11,300 bases of DNA from Dinochytrium kinnereticum. Its lineage: Eukaryota; Chytridiomycota; Chytridiomycetes; Chytridiales; Chytridiaceae. Below are positions 8,901-11,300 of the stretch, in pieces; the first letter of the stretch is position 1; every line of letters starts with the position of its first letter. The notes under the pieces were generated by a model. It ran no database searches and was not told the origin of the DNA. It saw only the letters and a program-made list of their open reading frames with translations. The DNA is taken from positions 1 through 11,300 of the forward strand of contig JADGJT010000487.1 in NCBI GenBank assembly GCA_027604005.1, given 5' to 3'. Position numbers and translations under genes: made by a program.

Positions 8901-9363
8901 ACGTCCTCAATCAAATACGAGGGCTTTGAGGACAGGCATACGTTCATGTACATTATCTCAGAGATCCGTAAGCATTTACAGCATGATGCAATTGCAGTGG
9001 ATCAATACCTCATCGCGAGTAATGGACAGAGCGATTTTAAGAGCAATGTCTGGTAAGCACTCAAATTCTTCCAAGATGCCTCGAACATCATAAGCGTACT
9101 CTGGCTTTGAGACGCAAAATATCCATACAGCCTCAGATACCAGCGGTCGAAGCTGCGTGGCCTTTACGTTTTGATACCATTTGACCACACTTCGTACGGC
9201 CTTTCTGGTTTTAGATGACCAGCCACTTTATTCGTTAACTCACAGAAAGATTCCTCAGGACATCGCTACTAGATTCACTCCATAGCTGCTTATGTGATGG
9301 ATCGCTGTTAAAGCTTCCGTCCTTGTTGAGAATATTCTGTAACTCCTTCACGGCTTTGGACAT
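5936..9363 (-). CDS. INTS2: Integrator complex subunit 2 (INTS2) homologue, 21 exons, 840 aa
   Basis: Integrator attenuates RNA polymerase II transcripts and processes small nuclear RNAs in animals and plants; INTS2 is a helical-repeat scaffold subunit. Exons (-): 9363-9244, 9200-9009, 8956-8834, 8797-8670, 8631-8568, 8527-8383, 8314-8199, 8161-7989, 7947-7760, 7719-7539, 7466-7339, 7300-7207, 7158-7131, 7092-7039, 6975-6895, 6855-6781, 6737-6626, 6577-6434, 6387-6276, 6237-6080, 6042-5936. All introns are GT-AG and the frame is unbroken. The best match to animal INTS2 as I remember it is KLVHFQGY (693-700), IPITVAEIPSMH (705-716), FIPELLAQPQTEKQ (721-734), then LSAHLFEKYPLPASLALAR. Further matches are MLGVFFHTNQL, RLRQIFTKNVF, IVYQLLKANVF and LDPLQLFRC. 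It is shorter than the human protein (about 1,200 aa), chiefly at the N-terminus; a TGA directly before the ATG supports this start. Uncertain: the 36-bp intron 8833-8798 and the 63-bp intron 7038-6976 are multiples of three and could be retained; exon 13 (28 bp) and the last acceptor (6043 or 6049). Confidence 0.82.
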
Positions 9364-9415
9364 TCAGCAAACTGCAAGACTTCTGATTTCGACCGCAATT
9401 GTCAGGTTCAGCAAT
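9364..9415. promoter_or_regulatory. 52-bp bidirectional start-to-start region
   Basis: These 52 bases separate the start codons of the INTS2 homologue (-) and the OCIA-like gene (+). They show no TATA box or CCAAT on either strand. Promoter elements of each gene, or its 5' leader, must therefore reach into the coding region of the other. Confidence 0.5.
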
Positions 9416-9975
9416 ATGGATTCAGGAAGAGCACGAATGATCATCACAGACAGGCTAGGGAATGATTATCAACCAACGCCGGTGGAAAGGGATGCCCTCA
9501 GGGTTGCCTCGAGGAATGTGGTGGGATGGCGTAAGATTTGAATTGAGGTTTATCGATCTCACGTTGCCAGCACTTGTGGGGTTAATTGGCGGTGGCCTGG
9601 TGACCCACTACTTTGTCAAAAGAAGATACTGGACCTTGCCACCTCGCATATTCGCAGTCGGGAGTATATTGATTATCTCAAACACACCTAATGCTTTTAG
9701 CGGCCTCATTTGTCGGTTTTAACATCGGAATGTTTTATGGGGTGTCAAAGGCAGCCTCGGTGCTGATTTCAATCCCAAACTCGGAAGTGGCGGAGATGGT
9801 CAAGGATGTTCTTCAACGCGGAGGACAGCTGTCCAGGTCAGAAATCACTGGCGCACCTCCAAAACAAGAAAACGAGTCCCCGTGGCAAAACGACGTATCA
9901 GAGCCTCCTACCGGGATGACACCTGAAGCATTTAGAGGAAAGCGGACGAATAAATATGGAGACCCCGTTGATTAA
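9416..9975 (+). CDS. Small two-helix membrane protein, OCIA-domain-like, 3 exons, 160 aa
   Basis: Exons 9416-9530, 9571-9663 and 9701-9975, with GT-AG introns of 40 and 37 bp; both junctions keep frame (Pro39 and Thr70 are split). The protein starts with a short polar segment containing DYQPTPVERDALR (17-29). It then has a hydrophobic stretch WPLVGLIGGGLVTHYFV (38-54), a basic/aromatic loop ending in PPRIFAVG, a second hydrophobic stretch of Gly-rich type (about 66-85), and the block LISIPNSEVAEMVKDVL. The tail (about 105-160) is polar and Pro-rich. This order (PT-x-E-R near the start, two helices with PR between them, a closing PNS-like block) resembles OCIA-domain proteins of mitochondria and endosomes. 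The typical CxxESFW motif is not conserved, so the assignment is tentative. The start at 9416 was chosen because the upstream in-frame ATG at 9323 lies inside the opposite-strand INTS2 exon. It is followed by ATG3 on the same strand. Confidence 0.72.
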
Positions 9976-10077
9976 TCGAGTAATCGCTGCGTGCAGTGGC
10001 GCAACTATCAACTCATCATGTCCAGAATTTAAATATTTACGAGTTGCAAATTCAAATTCCAATTCGTTGCATGCAGC

Positions 10078-11122
10078 ATGGAAGCCTACAACAGAGGATT
10101 CGCACTCTTTCACTCTTTCCGTGAATATCTTAACCCAGTTCTCAAGAACTCAAAGTTTAGAGAGACCGGTGTGCTTACCCCAGAAGAGTAAGTTGAGCCA
10201 AATTGGATTCTTCTGTTAACCCGCTTCGAAAGGTTTGTGGCGGCAGGGGATTTCTTGGTTTACAAATGCCCCACATGGCAATGGGCGGCCGGTCAGCCAT
10301 CTAAAAAGCGAGACTACCTTCCCGTAGATAAGCAGTATCTTATAACTCGAAACGTCCCATGTCTTAAGCGGGTTAAAGCTATGGAAATGAATGCCACGGC
10401 GGAGGATGCAGAAGAAGTGCTGGGTGACACTGAGCTAGAAGGAGAAGGCTGGGTAGCCACTCGACCGAATCAAAAGGAGGGTGAAGCCGGGGCCATTCAG
10501 GAGATTGCGGACATGGACGAGGAACCATCGGCGTCGGAGGCCAATACCAGTGTGGATGCCGCGCCAGGCGGATCCTCTGAGCCACAGTCATCAGCTGAGA
10601 TTCCGAATATTGACGATATTCCGGACATGGATGAGGAGGCTGAGTTGGTGGAAGCGATGGAAGAAGATGACCCAGCTGCATTGAACAGGGCTGATGGGGA
10701 AGACAATGGGGACAAGATTTTGAAGACAAGGTGAAGAAACTTTTCCTTTCACTACTGATGTTTCCAGGACGTATGATATGTCAATCACTTACGACAAGTA
10801 CTATCAAACTCCGCGAGTGTTCCTCTTTGGCTATGACGAGAATAGGCGCCCTCTGACAACCACTCAGGTGTTTGAGGATATCTCTCAGGATCACGCCAAA
10901 AAGACCGTCACTATCGAAGCTCACCCACATGAGAATCTTTCACTTGCTTCCATTCATCCATGCAAGCATGGGAATGTAATGAAGAGGTTAATTGACCAGA
11001 TTTCGGAAAGCGGAAAGGAGAACGAGTTGCGAGTTGATCAGTACCTCCTTCTCTTTTTGAAATTCATGAGCTCTGTTCTTCCAACCATGGAGTATGATTA
11101 CACCGTTTCGATGGACAGTTGA
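10078..11122 (+). CDS. ATG3: Autophagy-related protein 3 (E2-like ATG8-conjugating enzyme), 3 exons, 320 aa
   Basis: ATG3 takes activated ATG8 from ATG7 and transfers it to phosphatidylethanolamine on the growing autophagosome membrane. Exons 10078-10187, 10233-10730 and 10768-11122; GT-AG introns of 45 and 37 bp. The N-terminal region (residues 1-37) contains [19 protein letters not shown] and may form the membrane-sensing helix. [17 protein letters not shown] (38-54) and [16 protein letters not shown] (65-80) are hallmark blocks. A disordered acidic insertion (about 90-195) holds the conserved W110 in GEGWV and is expected to bind ATG7. The E2 core follows with [16 protein letters not shown] (204-219), [25 protein letters not shown] and the catalytic HPC motif, Cys268 (TGC at 10961). 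It ends PTMEYDYT, near the true C-terminus of the family. The length fits yeast and human ATG3 (about 310-314 aa). An earlier ATG at 10071 is out of frame. The 102 bases before the start hold an AT-rich TTTAAATATTT patch but no clear TATA box. All key residues are present. Confidence 0.95.
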
Positions 11123-11242
11123 AAAATTGCCGTGCAGATATTCCTTCTTAACAGTTTTGCAGCCAAAGATATTATGTTTATTGTCCTTGTATTTTCTCTC
11201 GGTTTGGTTTTCTTATTCTTGTCACATAATCTATTACTGTAA

Positions 11243-11248
11243 AATAAA
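11243..11248 (+). promoter_or_regulatory. Likely poly(A) signal of ATG3
   Basis: AATAAA, 121 bases after the ATG3 stop codon, in a T-rich 3' region. The remaining bases to 11300 show no further gene. Confidence 0.45.
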
Positions 11249-11300
11249 GCATTACTATTTTTGGGCTGTGCCCTTTTAAATATAATGATGACTTAATCTG

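Noticed and set aside
5936..9363. Reading the AT-rich right-centre region as non-coding DNA, a degraded pseudogene or a mobile element
   Set aside because: Every break between short frames coincides with usable GT and AG signals in the right phase, there is no internal stop after splicing, and no terminal repeats or transposase motifs are seen.
9323..9415. Earlier in-frame ATG for the OCIA-like gene
   Set aside because: It would add 31 residues encoded antisense to the first INTS2 exon and not resembling the family; the ATG at 9416 fits better, though transcript data could change this.
11094..11279. A 61-codon + strand ORF after ATG3
   Set aside because: It overlaps the ATG3 end in another frame and continues through the T-rich 3' region and the AATAAA signal.

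Overview
The window is nuclear DNA from a fungus. All four recognisable gene neighbourhoods contain short GT-AG introns (about 36-72 bp) with CTAAC/CTRAY-like branch points, CT-rich leaders and AATAAA signals. Intron density, small intron size and an Integrator subunit 2 homologue argue against a yeast and for an intron-rich lineage. An agaricomycete-type basidiomycete is my first guess, and an early-diverging fungus is possible. No tRNA, rRNA, CRISPR array or mobile element is visible.

Layout from left to right. (1) Bases 1-915 are the 3' end of an unrecognised Ser/Pro-rich, probably disordered protein on the + strand. (2) Bases 916-1653 are T-rich non-coding DNA. (3) Bases 1654-2467 (-) hold a complete four-exon glutathione S-transferase of 213 aa. 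(4) Bases 2468-3221 hold the GST promoter, a decayed piece of a second GST last exon, and the promoter of the next gene. (5) Bases 3222-4483 and 4636-5887 (+) are a head-to-tail pair of three-exon SAM-dependent methyltransferases (390 and 383 aa) with the same exon plan. The second copy appears to use a GC-AG first intron. (6) Bases 5936-9363 (-) are AT-rich. They look empty in a plain ORF view, but read as one 21-exon gene for an 840-aa homologue of Integrator complex subunit 2 (INTS2). (7) Bases 9416-9975 (+) encode a 160-aa small membrane protein resembling OCIA-domain proteins, divergent from INTS2 with only 52 bp between start codons. (8) Bases 10078-11122 (+) encode ATG3, the E2-like enzyme of autophagy, 320 aa.

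The right half (INTS2, OCIA-like protein, ATG3) looks like packed housekeeping DNA. The left half (GST, dead GST copy, duplicated methyltransferases) looks like an accessory metabolism or detoxification segment shaped by tandem duplication. A joint role of GST and methyltransferases, for example in handling thiol conjugates, is only a hypothesis. The most unusual item is the fungal INTS2 homologue: Integrator is usually described as lost from the familiar model fungi. Gene models were spliced by hand from frame, splice signals and family resemblance, and no alignment was run.
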